A stretch of 64,000 bases of DNA from Salsuginibacillus halophilus (GCF_003014715.1 NZ_PYAV01000008.1:62001-126000); one strand, 5' to 3'; numbered from the stretch's first letter, positions 8,833 to 17,399 are shown. A program made the numbers and translations. The notes: generated by a model not told the origin, from the letters alone.

Positions 8833-9062
8833 GCGTCGTGCCTAAAAAAGTCGACTGTAAACCCTTTCAAGTTACAACGTCGGAACTGAACCCATGTCGA
8901 AATCAGAAAAAAGGTTGAAATTTACGCTGAAAAAAATTAAGATATATTATGTGATTTGTGACCATTTAACGACATTCATCTGTTGTAATTCAGCGAAGCA
9001 AACGAAATATGAACGTCCGCAGCAATTGCGAGCGTCGTGTTCTTTTTATTTTGGACCATTAC

Positions 9063-9076
9063 GTGAAATCAATCAC
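9063..9076. promoter_or_regulatory. Rex-like redox operator upstream of ndh
   Basis: GTGAAATCAATCAC is an inverted repeat GTGA-N6-TCAC, the core of the known Rex site TTGTGA-N6-TCACAA; the outer two bases on each side differ (AC and AT). It lies 66 bases before the ndh start. Rex represses ndh when NADH is low in B. subtilis, so the placement fits. Confidence 0.5.
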
Positions 9077-9142
9077 ATGTGACTATGGGTGAGGATGCAG
9101 GGCTAAGGTGAAGAAATTTTCAAAGAAATAGGTGGGATCAAC

Positions 9143-10348
9143 GTGGAACGTAAACCAAATGTTGTCATTTTAGGGGCCGGCTACGGCGGTATGGTTACGG
9201 CTTTGAACTTGCAGAAAGAACTTGGTGCAAACATGGCCAATGTGACATTGGTCAATAAGCACGATTATCATTACCAAACGACATGGCTGCACGAACCAGC
9301 TGCCGGTACACTAGAACCGGAAAAAACGCGTATGAAGATAAGTGAAATTCTTGATTCAAACAAAATTACGCTCGTACAAGATACGGTTGAGCAAGTGCAT
9401 CGTGAAGCTAAGAAAGTCGAGACGACAAGCGGTCAGGAACTTCCATATGATTATCTGGTTGTAGCGCTTGGCTCGGAATCTGAAACGTTCGGTGTCCCTG
9501 GCGTTTATGAGCATGCTTATCATAAATGGACAGTCGATGGCGTGCGCGAAACAAAAGAGCACATCGAGTATCAATTTGCGAAGTACAACAATGATGAAAC
9601 TATGCAGGGCAAAGACTTAAACTTTGTGGTGGCAGGTGCCGGATTTACAGGAATCGAGTTTATTGGCGAATTGACAGAGCGTGTCCCAGAGCTTTGTGAA
9701 ACTTATGATGTGCCGCGCGAGAGAGTAAAAATGTTTGTTATTGAAGCTGCGCCATCGGCACTTCCAGGCTTTGATCCAGAGCTTGTCGAATATGCGATGA
9801 ATCTGCTTGAAAACCGCGGTGTTGAGTTTAAGATTAATATGCCGATTAGTGAAGTAAACGAGTCTGGTGTTATCTTAAAAGACGGCACAGAAATTGATGC
9901 ATGCACGGTTGTTTGGGCAACCGGGGTGCGCGGCAACCCAGTCATTGAAAAGTCCGGGTTTGATGCAATGCGTGGTCGCGTTAAGGTCGAAGAAGACTTG
10001 CGTGCGCCAGAACATGAGGATGTCTTCATTCTTGGTGACTGCTCATTAATTATTAACGAAGAAACAGAACGCCCGTACCCGCCAACGGCTCAAATTGCAA
10101 TGCAGCAAGGTGTGACTTGTGCGAAAAACATTAAAGCTTTAATTCAAGGCGGAGAGCTAGAATCTTTCCAGCCTGAAATTAAAGGTACAGTTGCTTCACT
10201 TGGCGGAAAAGAAGCGATCGGTGTCGTTGGCAACAAGAAACTTTATGGTAACTCTGCAAACTTTATGAAGAAGATGATCGATAACCGTTACCTTTGGATT
10301 CTTGGCGGGGCTCGTCTTGTCTTAAGAAAAGGTAAATCTCCATTCTAA
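9143..10348 (+). CDS. ndh: type II NADH dehydrogenase (NADH:quinone oxidoreductase)
   Basis: Non-proton-pumping NADH dehydrogenase (401 aa), a peripheral membrane flavoprotein that feeds electrons from NADH to menaquinone. The FAD site VVILGAGYGGMVTALNL is at the N-terminus, the NADH site FVVAGAGFTGIEFIGEL is central, and FILGDCSL and PPTAQIAMQQG are typical of the family. The C-terminal helix region MKKMIDNRYLWILGGARLVL probably anchors it at the membrane. The start is GTG with AGGTGGGATC upstream. A Rex-like site precedes it. A second, more divergent paralogue is the YutJ part at 3724-4797. Confidence 0.95.
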   Translation: MERKPNVVILGAGYGGMVTALNLQKELGANMANVTLVNKHDYHYQTTWLHEPAAGTLEPEKTRMKISEILDSNKITLVQDTVEQVHREAKKVETTSGQELPYDYLVVALGSESETFGVPGVYEHAYHKWTVDGVRETKEHIEYQFAKYNNDETMQGKDLNFVVAGAGFTGIEFIGELTERVPELCETYDVPRERVKMFVIEAAPSALPGFDPELVEYAMNLLENRGVEFKINMPISEVNESGVILKDGTEIDACTVVWATGVRGNPVIEKSGFDAMRGRVKVEEDLRAPEHEDVFILGDCSLIINEETERPYPPTAQIAMQQGVTCAKNIKALIQGGELESFQPEIKGTVASLGGKEAIGVVGNKKLYGNSANFMKKMIDNRYLWILGGARLVLRKGKSPF

Positions 10349-10360
10349 ATATTGCAGCTG

Positions 10361-10398
10361 GCGCCGGGGCCGAGTTCAACTCCCCCGGCGTTTTCTTA
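10361..10398 (+). terminator. ndh terminator
   Basis: Arms CGCCGGGG and CCCCGGCG followed by TTTTCTT, 13 bases after the stop. Confidence 0.85.
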
Positions 10399-10589
10399 TG
10401 TAATGAGATTGTAGGCTCTTTGTATGAAAAATAGACTGAATCAATGAAAATGGTGAAAGAAGAAGGAGCATAAAGTTTATGTTTCCGCTTTCATGCTGGG
10501 TGAGCGTCGATTATGCTGCTTTTATCCTTTGCTTATCTCTGGTATATTATCAGAAAATTCAATGATTATTTTAAAGGAGTTGAGCCGAG

Positions 10590-10742
10590 ATGAGACAAAG
10601 GAAAGTGAAGAGTTTTAATCAGTCAGCGTGTTCTTACTGCGGGGGACATGGTTATCTACAGTTACCGCTAGAAGGTGCAGAGACATGTCCAAGTTGTTCC
10701 GGGGGAGGATTTGCGGAACGTTCGAAGGCTAAAAAAGCATGA
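10590..10742 (+). CDS. yuiA: YuiA-like zinc-finger peptide
   Basis: 50-residue protein with two DnaJ-type CxxCxGxG-like knuckles: CSYCGGHG near residue 14 and CPSCSGGGF near residue 33. Binding of one zinc is expected; the family's role is unknown. TTAAAGGAG lies nine bases ahead of the ATG. It lies between ndh and yuiB, matching the yumB-yuiA-yuiB order of B. subtilis, and has its own terminator directly after it. Confidence 0.8.
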   Translation: MRQRKVKSFNQSACSYCGGHGYLQLPLEGAETCPSCSGGGFAERSKAKKA

Positions 10743-10754
10743 GTTATTACAATG

Positions 10755-10787
10755 CCAGGGCTGATCAATCATGCCCTGGTTTTTTTG
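10755..10787 (+). terminator. yuiA terminator
   Basis: Arms CCAGGGC and GCCCTGG followed by an eight-base T-tract. Confidence 0.88.
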
Positions 10788-10836
10788 TGTTCGTACGGTT
10801 TGTTTGAAGATTACGTGACGCAACCGCTCTAGTATA

Positions 10837-10865
10837 TTGACGCAGAGGTCTCCCTTCTGTACACT
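10837..10865 (+). promoter_or_regulatory. sigma-A promoter of yuiB
   Basis: TTGACG and TACACT spaced by 17 bases, 28 bases before the yuiB start. Confidence 0.65.
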
Positions 10866-10893
10866 AGCATTGATACGGAGGTGAAGGGGTTAT

Positions 10894-11217
10894 ATGTTGA
10901 CCAGTCTACCCCAGTTGATATTATCAATGATCTTGTTTTTAATCTTATTTTTCGGTATTGGATTTTTATTAAATATGATTTTGCGTTCGACATGGATAAC
11001 GGCTTTCATTTATCCGCTACTCGTTCTTTGGATTGTAGATAGTTTAGGTTTGCTTTCTTACTTCACAGCACCTGCGGCTTCGTTTCAAACACTTGGGCAA
11101 GATTTGGCCGGCTTGCAGCTTGCAGATGTTTTAATATTAACGTGTGGATTAATCGGTGCTGTATTGGCGGGTATCGTGATCCGGATGCTTCGTGTTCGTG
11201 GTTATCAAATGTTTTAA
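10894..11217 (+). CDS. yuiB: YuiB family membrane protein
   Basis: 107-residue integral membrane protein with three predicted hydrophobic helices (about residues 6-28, 34-56 and 78-97) and a basic C-terminal tail RMLRVRGYQMF. Function unknown; identified by size, topology and position in the yumB-yuiA-yuiB block. The ATG is preceded by GGAGGTGAAGGGG. Confidence 0.78.
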   Translation: MLTSLPQLILSMILFLILFFGIGFLLNMILRSTWITAFIYPLLVLWIVDSLGLLSYFTAPAASFQTLGQDLAGLQLADVLILTCGLIGAVLAGIVIRMLRVRGYQMF

Positions 11218-11290
11218 ACATGGTAACGTCTTTTCTGCTTACGTATAAATTCATGAGTGTGAGGTAAAGCTGTTTTCGAGGTGATAAGCT

Positions 11291-11494
11291 TTGAAAGCAG
11301 GACGTCGAACTGTATTTACATTTTTATTTACAATTGCAATATTCAGCACTTGGTACAGTTTAACAGGTGTTGGTCTCGTGGAAGTTTATGAAGGAATAAG
11401 TGACACAGATGAAACCCCAGTAAAAGAAGCAGTTTCAAAAGAATCCGGGTTGAGTGAAAAAGAGCAGGAAGCCATAGAAGTTATGATCCCCTGA
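11291..11494 (+). CDS. small single-helix membrane or exported protein, unrecognised
   Basis: 67 residues. A basic N-terminus (KAGRRT) is followed by one hydrophobic helix (about residues 7-27) and an acidic outer tail of about 40 residues, so it is likely anchored with the tail outside. The start is TTG with GAGGTGATAAG upstream. B. subtilis has yuiC (a 3D-domain protein) here, but no 3D domain is visible, so this may be an unrelated or reduced gene. The shared terminator hairpin overlaps its end. Confidence 0.55.
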   Translation: MKAGRRTVFTFLFTIAIFSTWYSLTGVGLVEVYEGISDTDETPVKEAVSKESGLSEKEQEAIEVMIP

Positions 11495-11521
11495 CGCTTT
11501 ATAAGCGCAGGGGATCTTTTT
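11485..11521. terminator. bidirectional terminator overlapping two gene ends
   Basis: Arms GATCCCCTG and CAGGGGATC followed by TTTTT; the stem includes the last codons of the small plus-strand gene and of the minus-strand BtuF-like gene. Confidence 0.75.
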
Positions 11522-12305
11522 CGTCATTAGGTGGGAAAGTTTCAGGGTGCAGCAGTGCAGCAAGTTTTTTCAAACCTAGCAGAAGGCGTGGGGAAGGTCG
11601 ACAGTAAAGGGGCTCTTCTAAAATGTGGATACGATTATTCGTTACTGCTTTTGCTTTTTCAGCATTTTCACGCTTTGTAACAACTTTTGGTTGTACCCGT
11701 TTAGTTTCAACACCGACCCACGCTAGACAAATGTGATCAGGATCGCGGGCGAGGACGTCTTCCCACGTTGTTTGAATGCTTGCTTGCTCTTGATCTTCAA
11801 AAATATTTTTTCCCCCGGCAAGCCGGCTAATGTAACTTAACCAGTTTGTAGCCCCGGGAGTGAAAATTGGTTTAGGCCACCATTCCCAGTAAAGCCGGTT
11901 TTTTGCTACATTTGCTCCAATCATACGGTAATGCTCAATAAAAGTTTGAAAGCGTTCGGCTTGTTTTTGAGCGGTTTCTTTGCGGTTTAGTTTTTCGCCT
12001 AGTTGAAGCATATCATTGGCAATGTCATCTAGACTTTGAGGGTTTAGGGTAATAAACGGAAGGTCTCGTTTTATAAGTTCTTCAATGTTTTTTTCCATAC
12101 CCGGTACACTTAGTGAAGCGATAATTAAATCAGGTTGAAGTGACTCAACTGCATCCATATCAATCGACAAATCAGGACCAAGACGTGGAAGGTTTTGTAC
12201 GCTTTCAGGCCAGTCGGAAAAGTCATCGATACCGACAAGTTCTCTTTCAGCCCCAAGGTAAGCAACCATTTCTGTATTGCTCGGGCATAATGAAATAATG
12301 CGCAT
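11499..12305 (-). CDS. BtuF-like periplasmic-binding-fold protein without signal peptide
   Basis: 268 residues of the class III substrate-binding fold used for cobalamin and iron-siderophore capture (RIISLCPSNTEMVAYLGA, then LQPDLIIASL). It has neither signal peptide nor lipobox, so it is probably cytoplasmic, like the cobalamin-binding proteins found alone in many Bacillaceae. No ABC permease or ATPase gene is adjacent. The ATG at 12305 is used because AAAGGAGG lies seven bases upstream. The substrate is inferred from family resemblance only. Confidence 0.7.
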   Translation of the reverse strand: MRIISLCPSNTEMVAYLGAERELVGIDDFSDWPESVQNLPRLGPDLSIDMDAVESLQPDLIIASLSVPGMEKNIEELIKRDLPFITLNPQSLDDIANDMLQLGEKLNRKETAQKQAERFQTFIEHYRMIGANVAKNRLYWEWWPKPIFTPGATNWLSYISRLAGGKNIFEDQEQASIQTTWEDVLARDPDHICLAWVGVETKRVQPKVVTKRENAEKAKAVTNNRIHILEEPLYCRPSPRLLLGLKKLAALLHPETFPPNDEKDPLRL

Positions 12306-12327
12306 CAACGGCCTCCTTTACATTCGG

Positions 12328-12807
12328 CTATACGATAAACAACGAATGGCTTGCCCATGCCAGTAAAATGCCGAGCAATGCACCAAAGAATACTTCAATC
12401 GGCTGATGACCGAGCAGTTCTTCCAGTTCCTCGCGTTTTTCACGCTCTTTTTTATGCTGCCACGTTCGTACATCGTCGACAAGCTTGTTAAAGTCATCGA
12501 CGAGCTGGTTAATCACAGTTGCATGGTACCCTGCATGCCGGCGTACACCGGTCGCATCAAACATGACGATGACGGCAAAAACACAAGCGATGGCAAACAT
12601 ATTGGAACTGAATCCGGATTCAAGGCCAATTGCTGTAGCTAAAGCTGCAACAGCTGCGGAATGTGAACTCGGCATCCCACCGGTGCTTGTCATTAAAGTT
12701 AAATCAAGTTTACGAGTGGCGACGAAAACGATGGGAATCTTTGCAAATTGAGCGATAAAGATTGAACTCAGAGCAATAATAAGCGGAAAATTATATAAAA
12801 TCTCCAT
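12328..12807 (-). CDS. yuiD: YuiD family membrane protein (divergent PAP2 family)
   Basis: 159-residue integral membrane protein of the divergent PAP2/VanZ-like DUF212 family. Hallmarks are STGGMPSSHSAAVAALATAIG and FDATGVRRHAG, then LLGHQPIEVFFGALLGILLA. The acid-phosphatase-like residues (SSHS, RRHA) suggest a phosphatase-type active site, not shown for the family. The ATG at 12807 gives the known N-terminus MEILYNFPLI; AAAGGGCG precedes it. Convergence with yuiB follows B. subtilis. Confidence 0.9.
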   Translation of the reverse strand: MEILYNFPLIIALSSIFIAQFAKIPIVFVATRKLDLTLMTSTGGMPSSHSAAVAALATAIGLESGFSSNMFAIACVFAVIVMFDATGVRRHAGYHATVINQLVDDFNKLVDDVRTWQHKKEREKREELEELLGHQPIEVFFGALLGILLAWASHSLFIV

Positions 12808-13217
12808 GACGAAAACGCCCTTTCGGAAAAGTCGAGAATTTATTATATCATACTGCAGGGCTTCAATCCTTCCCTCTTTTACATTTCGTTTCATTTAAAA
12901 CGTTAACTTATACCTTATGATTTGCAATTTCACCATCATAAGTTTTATGATGTTTTCAATCAAATCGTACAATTAATTCATAATATTGAATTAATAAAAG
13001 AATTTTCAAGTAATTCAGAGGAAAGTGGTGCTTTTATTAGTTCATTTCATTTTCTATCTTTAAGAAGCCGGCTGAACGGAGGAGATGGTAGATATTCAAG
13101 CTATAGCGGTAAATGTCGGATTTGTGAACCTGCACAAAATTTTAGTAAACTAAATTTAACCCGCGGAAAACATATAGTAAATCCGTCCCATCGTAGATAA
13201 GAAGGAGGAAAAAGCGG
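12808..13217. other. AT-rich 410-base region ahead of the TRAP operon
   Basis: Markedly lower G+C than its neighbours. A plus-strand frame (12922-13200, 92 codons) ends just before the dctQ ribosome site, but it has no ribosome site and no family I recognise. The region probably carries the yuiD and dctQ promoters and may contain a gene remnant. Confidence 0.45.
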
Positions 13218-13733
13218 TTGAACCCCATAAAAAAATTAGACTACGGGCTTATGAAAGCCGAAGAATTCATTTTAAGTTTCGCAATAATCGCAATTTTCGT
13301 TTTAGTTACCGGCAATGCGCTGAGCCGGCGGTTTTTAGGGACGAGCTGGCCGTTTTCCTCGGAGCTCGCTGAGGCGTTTGTATACTTAGCAACTTTCATG
13401 GGGATCAGCTACGCTGCGCGCAAAGGTAGACATATTCGGATGTCAGCTTTTTTTGATATTGCACCATATAAGGTTAAAAAGGCATTATCAATTATTATTC
13501 CGTTCGTAACAGCGCTGGTATTGTTTGCACTTGCTTACTATTCACTAGGTTACCTTGAGCAGACGACCAACCGGGTGACAACCGCATTACGATTGCCGTA
13601 TTACATTATTCTACTGCCTGTACCGGTAGGTTTAACGCTTGGTGGTCTCCAGTTTTTAAGAAATATGTGGATCAATATTATTGAAAAAGAGATTTATATC
13701 GGTACAGAAATGAAAGAAAGTGATCGCGAATGA
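13218..13733 (+). CDS. dctQ: TRAP transporter small permease subunit (DctQ)
   Basis: Four-helix membrane subunit (171 aa) of a tripartite ATP-independent periplasmic transporter, driven by an ion gradient. Family features are FVLVTGNALSRRFLGTSWPFSSELAEAFVYLATFMGISYAARKGRHI, then RLPYYIILLPVPVGL. The start is TTG with GAAGGAGG about ten bases upstream. It is first in dctQ-dctM-dctP. The substrate (commonly a carboxylate or compatible solute) cannot be told from sequence. Confidence 0.9.
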   Translation: MNPIKKLDYGLMKAEEFILSFAIIAIFVLVTGNALSRRFLGTSWPFSSELAEAFVYLATFMGISYAARKGRHIRMSAFFDIAPYKVKKALSIIIPFVTALVLFALAYYSLGYLEQTTNRVTTALRLPYYIILLPVPVGLTLGGLQFLRNMWINIIEKEIYIGTEMKESDRE

Positions 13734-13773
13734 AAAACGACCAACGATTTTGTAATGAAAGAGGCTGCCATCT

Positions 13774-15051
13774 ATGATAACAACAATGTTTATCGTAATG
13801 ATCTTATGTTTAGCGCTCGGCTTTCCGATGATGATCCCGCTCATTCTTGGACCAATGCTGATGGTCATTTTCTTTTTACCACAAGACCCTATGTTTTTGG
13901 CTCAGCAGATGGTAGGAGGGATTTCTTCCGATGTATTAATGGCTGTTCCACTGTTTATTTTTGCAGCAGATATTATGACCGCAGGAAGGACTTCACAGCG
14001 ACTGCTCGATTTTATTGGAGCTTTTGTCGGCCATCTGCGCGGAGGGTATGCAATTACGACAGCAGCTGCTTGTACGATGTTTGGCGCCATTTCCGGTTCG
14101 ACACAGGCGACTGTTGTTGCCATTGGTAAGCCAATGAGAGAGCGTCTGCGTAATATCGGCTATAAAGATTCAAGTGCTATTGCTTTAATCATTAACGCAA
14201 GCGATATTGCGTTATTAATTCCGCCGAGCATCGGGATGATTATTTATGCGTTAATGACCAATACCTCAGTAGGAGATCTATTTATTGCCGGGGTGGGGCC
14301 GGGGCTTTTAATCTTTTTATTTTTTGCTGCTTATGCGGTGATTCATGCAAAGATCTTTAACATTCCACTTGCTGAAAAAGCGTTGTGGCGCGACCGGATG
14401 GTGACGACGTGGCGGGCTCTACTTCCGCTCGGCTTTCCGATCATCATTGTTGGCGGGATTTACAGCGGCTATTTCACACCGATGGAAGCAGCCGGCGTCT
14501 CGGTTTTGTACGCAATGATCCTTGAAGTGGTGGTATACAGAGCAGTCTCTTTAAAAGAGATCCCTGGCATCAGTTTATCAACCGGACTGGTTACTTCCGC
14601 TGTATTTATTCTCGTCGCCGGCGGTCAGGCGTTTGCCTGGGTAGCTAGTATTTCCGGGCTTCCTGGAATGATCGAAGAAACATTTCTAGGCAATGATCCA
14701 AGTGCATTGTATGTGTTAATCATTGTCGCTATTTTCTTCTTTATCGGTTGTATGTTTGTTGATCCGATTGTTGTGATTTTAATTTTAACACCGATTTTCT
14801 TTCCAGCCGCCGAAGCCGCAGGTGTAGACCCAGTCCACCTCGGTGTGGTAATCACCTTCCAGGCGGCGCTAGGCTCTGCGACACCGCCTTTTGGTGTGGA
14901 CATCTTTACAGCAAGTGCAGCTTTTAATAAATCATATATTGATGTGATACGCGGTACACCGCCGTATATCGTTATGCTGGTTGTCGTTGCTGTACTTGTT
15001 ATTGTCTTTGAAGAGATTTCACTCTTTTACCGATACTTGCCGTTTTTGTAA
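13774..15051 (+). CDS. dctM: TRAP transporter large permease subunit (DctM)
   Basis: Large membrane subunit (425 aa, about 12 hydrophobic segments) that forms the transport path of the TRAP system. Typical segments are AACTMFGAISGSTQATVVAIGKPM, DIALLIPPSIGMIIYALMT and TPPFGVDIFTASA. The ATG has AGAGG nine bases upstream. It lies 40 bases after dctQ and 60 before dctP in one operon. Confidence 0.94.
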   Translation: MITTMFIVMILCLALGFPMMIPLILGPMLMVIFFLPQDPMFLAQQMVGGISSDVLMAVPLFIFAADIMTAGRTSQRLLDFIGAFVGHLRGGYAITTAAACTMFGAISGSTQATVVAIGKPMRERLRNIGYKDSSAIALIINASDIALLIPPSIGMIIYALMTNTSVGDLFIAGVGPGLLIFLFFAAYAVIHAKIFNIPLAEKALWRDRMVTTWRALLPLGFPIIIVGGIYSGYFTPMEAAGVSVLYAMILEVVVYRAVSLKEIPGISLSTGLVTSAVFILVAGGQAFAWVASISGLPGMIEETFLGNDPSALYVLIIVAIFFFIGCMFVDPIVVILILTPIFFPAAEAAGVDPVHLGVVITFQAALGSATPPFGVDIFTASAAFNKSYIDVIRGTPPYIVMLVVVAVLVIVFEEISLFYRYLPFL

Positions 15052-15111
15052 CGGTTGTAGGGTAGAAGTTTGAAAGATAAATGAAAGAAAAAATTAAGGG
15101 GGAGTCTGACA

Positions 15112-16188
15112 ATGGAAAATTTGAAACGCCGATTGATGTTGCCGGGATTTGCACTCGTTGCCGGCGCGGCACTGACAGCTTGTGGTGGTGACGAAGAAGC
15201 AGGAGGAGACAACGGCGGAGATGGACCGGAGTACGAATGGGATTTTATCACAGAAGAAACGCCGGGGCAGGTACAGTATGAGTATGCCCAAGAATATGCA
15301 GATTTGTTGAACGAAAAGTCTGATGGGCGAATTGAAGTTGATGTGTTCGAATTTGGTGGGCTCGGTTCTGAAGTAGACCAGCTTGAACAACTCCAAGCCG
15401 GTGGTGTTGAGCTTGGGATCGTCTCTCCTGGATTTGTAAGTACGCTCGTTGAAGAGGCTCAAATCTTCTCGCTCCACTATTTACTGCCGGATGATCAAGA
15501 GCAAACCCAGGAAATTTTAAACGAGAGTGAAGCGGTTAACGAAATGCTCGCGGAAAAATACGTAGAGCAGGGCCTGCAGCCACTTTCTTTCTGGACAGAA
15601 GGTGCGATGCAGTGGACAGGGAGCAGTCAGCTCCGTTCATCTGAAGATTTCGAAGGGTTTTTAATGCGGACACAGGAATCCCCATTAATGATTGAATCTT
15701 ACGGAGCTTATGGTGCAGATGCCACACCGTTAAGCTGGGAAGAGCTTTACGGCGGCTTGCAGCAGGGACAAGTCGATGGTCAGGAAAATCCAATCTTCTT
15801 TATTGAAGATGCATCTTTCCACGAAGTACAGGATCATATGACAATTTCAAACCATAACAGCTACGTTGCTGTAACTACTATGAACCAGAATATTTACGAA
15901 GAACTGCCTGAAGACATTCAAGAAATTGTTCATGAAACGACAGAAGAAATGCGCGATATTGGTTTTGATCTGCAGGATGAGTTGAATGAAGAGCGTTTGG
16001 AAATGATTGAAGAAGACGAAGAAAACCCAACGGAAGTTTACGAGCTAACAGATGAAGAGATTGAAGAGTTTCAAGATCTGGCACGTCCAGTGCGCGACTT
16101 CTTCCGTGAAGAAGAAGGAGAAGAGGCAGCAGAGATTCTTGATCAGCTTGAAGAGGATATTGCAGAAGTGACGGGAGAAGAAGAGTAA
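15112..16188 (+). CDS. dctP: TRAP transporter substrate-binding lipoprotein (DctP)
   Basis: Extracellular binding lipoprotein (358 aa). The signal peptide ends in lipobox LTAC with C24 as lipid anchor, followed by an acidic glycine-rich linker. The DctP fold is visible in VQYEYAQEYADLLNEKSDGRIEVDVFEFGGLG, the ligand-arginine region FEGFLMRTQESPLMIESYGAYGADATPLSWEELYGGLQQGQVDGQENP, and a C-terminal helix. The tail is very rich in Glu and Asp, as expected for an exposed protein in salty surroundings. AAGGGGGAG precedes the ATG. Last gene of the operon. Confidence 0.93.
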   Translation: MENLKRRLMLPGFALVAGAALTACGGDEEAGGDNGGDGPEYEWDFITEETPGQVQYEYAQEYADLLNEKSDGRIEVDVFEFGGLGSEVDQLEQLQAGGVELGIVSPGFVSTLVEEAQIFSLHYLLPDDQEQTQEILNESEAVNEMLAEKYVEQGLQPLSFWTEGAMQWTGSSQLRSSEDFEGFLMRTQESPLMIESYGAYGADATPLSWEELYGGLQQGQVDGQENPIFFIEDASFHEVQDHMTISNHNSYVAVTTMNQNIYEELPEDIQEIVHETTEEMRDIGFDLQDELNEERLEMIEEDEENPTEVYELTDEEIEEFQDLARPVRDFFREEEGEEAAEILDQLEEDIAEVTGEEE

Positions 16189-16230
16189 GGATCATTCGAT
16201 GATAGTTAAAATGATAAGCTGAAAAAATGT

Positions 16231-16266
16231 CACCCGCTCTGTATATATGCAGGGCGGGTGCTTTTG
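16231..16266 (+). terminator. TRAP operon terminator
   Basis: Arms CACCCGCTCTG and CAGGGCGGGTG followed by CTTTTG, about 40 bases after dctP. Confidence 0.8.
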
Positions 16267-16291
16267 TAATGAATGTTCGGAAAAGCGTCAA

Positions 16292-16320
16292 TTGATGGCC
16301 CATTAAGCTTGTGACATAAT
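16292..16320 (+). promoter_or_regulatory. sigma-A promoter for the 16358 gene
   Basis: TTGATG and CATAAT spaced by 17 bases, ending 37 bases before the start. Confidence 0.6.
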
Positions 16321-16357
16321 ACAAAAAGTGAAGTGTATCAACGAAGGAGATGATGAT

Positions 16358-16756
16358 ATGGATCGTACCCGTATGTTGTTAAAAGCCTCGGTTATCTTTG
16401 CGGCTGTCGGGGTAATTATGGGCTCGCATATGGCGGGAGCCGGCTCACCGTCTTTATCGCCCATTCATGCCCATATTCTTGTTGTAGGGTGGCTTTCTTT
16501 ATTTGCATTCGGCATTTTTTACCGTGTGTTTACAATTTCTAAAACTTCGAAGCTTGCAAATGTACAGACTTGGACTGCAGTCTTTGGTTCGATAGGTTTA
16601 ACCTTAGGTATGTATTTACATTACTTTGAGCCAGGCCCTATACCGGATCTTGTTTATTTGTTGTTTTATATCATTGGCGGAACAATATTAGCGGTAAGTT
16701 TCTTTATCTTTGCGTTTATTGTGTTTATGTTCCAAGAAGAAGTCACGGAGAATTAA
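16358..16756 (+). CDS. four-helix membrane protein resembling a haem-copper oxidase subunit I fragment
   Basis: 132 residues with four predicted membrane helices. The segment SPIHAHILVVGWLSLFAFGIFYRVF has the HxH and GW pattern seen in NorB/CcoN-like subunits, where such histidines bind haem, and HYFEPGP follows helix 3. It is too short to be an oxidase; a haem-binding or sensor role is only a guess. ATG at 16358 chosen for GAAGGAG at eight bases. The TetR gene 34 bases downstream is probably in the same transcript. Confidence 0.6.
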   Translation: MDRTRMLLKASVIFAAVGVIMGSHMAGAGSPSLSPIHAHILVVGWLSLFAFGIFYRVFTISKTSKLANVQTWTAVFGSIGLTLGMYLHYFEPGPIPDLVYLLFYIIGGTILAVSFFIFAFIVFMFQEEVTEN

Positions 16757-16790
16757 GTTAGACGCAGGTGGATGATAGGAGGGGGTGCTG

Positions 16791-17387
16791 ATGATGGATC
16801 ATGAAAGCCGGCGGCACTCTGTGCTTCGGGCGGGGCGCCATTGTTTTACAGTTTACGGATATCAAAAAACAACAATGGAAGCTGTAGCTAAAGCAGCAGG
16901 TGTCGGTAAAGGCAGCGTTTATCTTGAGTATCCGAGCAAGGAAACGTTGTTCACCAGCATTTTACAACAAGTTGTTGAAGAAATGAATGAGGCAGCAGAG
17001 CGGCAGATTCAACAGAACTGTTCGCCGGAAACGAACTTACAGCGCGTACTGCACGAGCTTCTACGTTTTAAAGCAGAGCAACAGCTGCTACTGCGACTTG
17101 CAGAAGAAGCGAAACACTCAAAGAGTGCTAAGGCTGAAGAAGGTCTCGCTTTTGTAGAAAATCAAATAGTAACTTTTGTACAGGCGCGAATTGAGCGTCT
17201 TATTGAACGTGGGATTATTAAACAAGTTGACCCGGAAATGACTTCATTTGTGATGTATAAGCTGTATACAGCCCTTGTTTCTGATTGGGAAATGCGTCGT
17301 GAGCCGTTATCTACAGAGGCCGTAGCTGAAGCCTTTCAGCTTTATATGCTCGAAGGGTTGCTAAAACCTGAAGAACATCATGGTTAA
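16791..17387 (+). CDS. TetR/AcrR family transcription regulator
   Basis: 198-residue repressor-type regulator. The DNA-binding domain is at residues ~8-55 (HSVLRAGRHCFTVYGYQKTTMEAVAKAAGVGKGSVYLEYPSKETLF); the remainder is a helical ligand and dimer domain. ATG at 16791 has AGGAGG at seven bases; a GTG two codons upstream is less well placed. It follows the haem-copper-like membrane gene and precedes, in opposite orientation, an MFS exporter. Either could be its target; the ligand is unknown. Confidence 0.85.
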   Translation: MMDHESRRHSVLRAGRHCFTVYGYQKTTMEAVAKAAGVGKGSVYLEYPSKETLFTSILQQVVEEMNEAAERQIQQNCSPETNLQRVLHELLRFKAEQQLLLRLAEEAKHSKSAKAEEGLAFVENQIVTFVQARIERLIERGIIKQVDPEMTSFVMYKLYTALVSDWEMRREPLSTEAVAEAFQLYMLEGLLKPEEHHG

Positions 17388-17399
17388 TAAGTTTGAAGG

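Larger units (their letters stand above)
8753..9142. other. 390-base yumC-ndh divergent control region
   Basis: No convincing gene. A 62-codon frame at 8894-9082 lacks a ribosome site and recognisable features. The region holds the yumC promoter and, nearer ndh, a Rex-like inverted repeat (separate entry). Confidence 0.6.

Noticed and set aside
8894-9082. 62-codon frame between yumC and ndh
   Set aside because: Lysine-rich AT sequence without ribosome site, and it covers the Rex-like operator region.
10479-10565. 28-codon hydrophobic frame after AAGGAG, upstream of yuiA
   Set aside because: It overlaps the likely yuiA promoter (extended -10 TGGTATATT), spacing to the ribosome site is long and there is no other support; chance is likely.
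12922-13200. 92-codon frame before dctQ
   Set aside because: No ribosome-binding site, no recognisable family, strongly AT-rich; reported only as a possible remnant.
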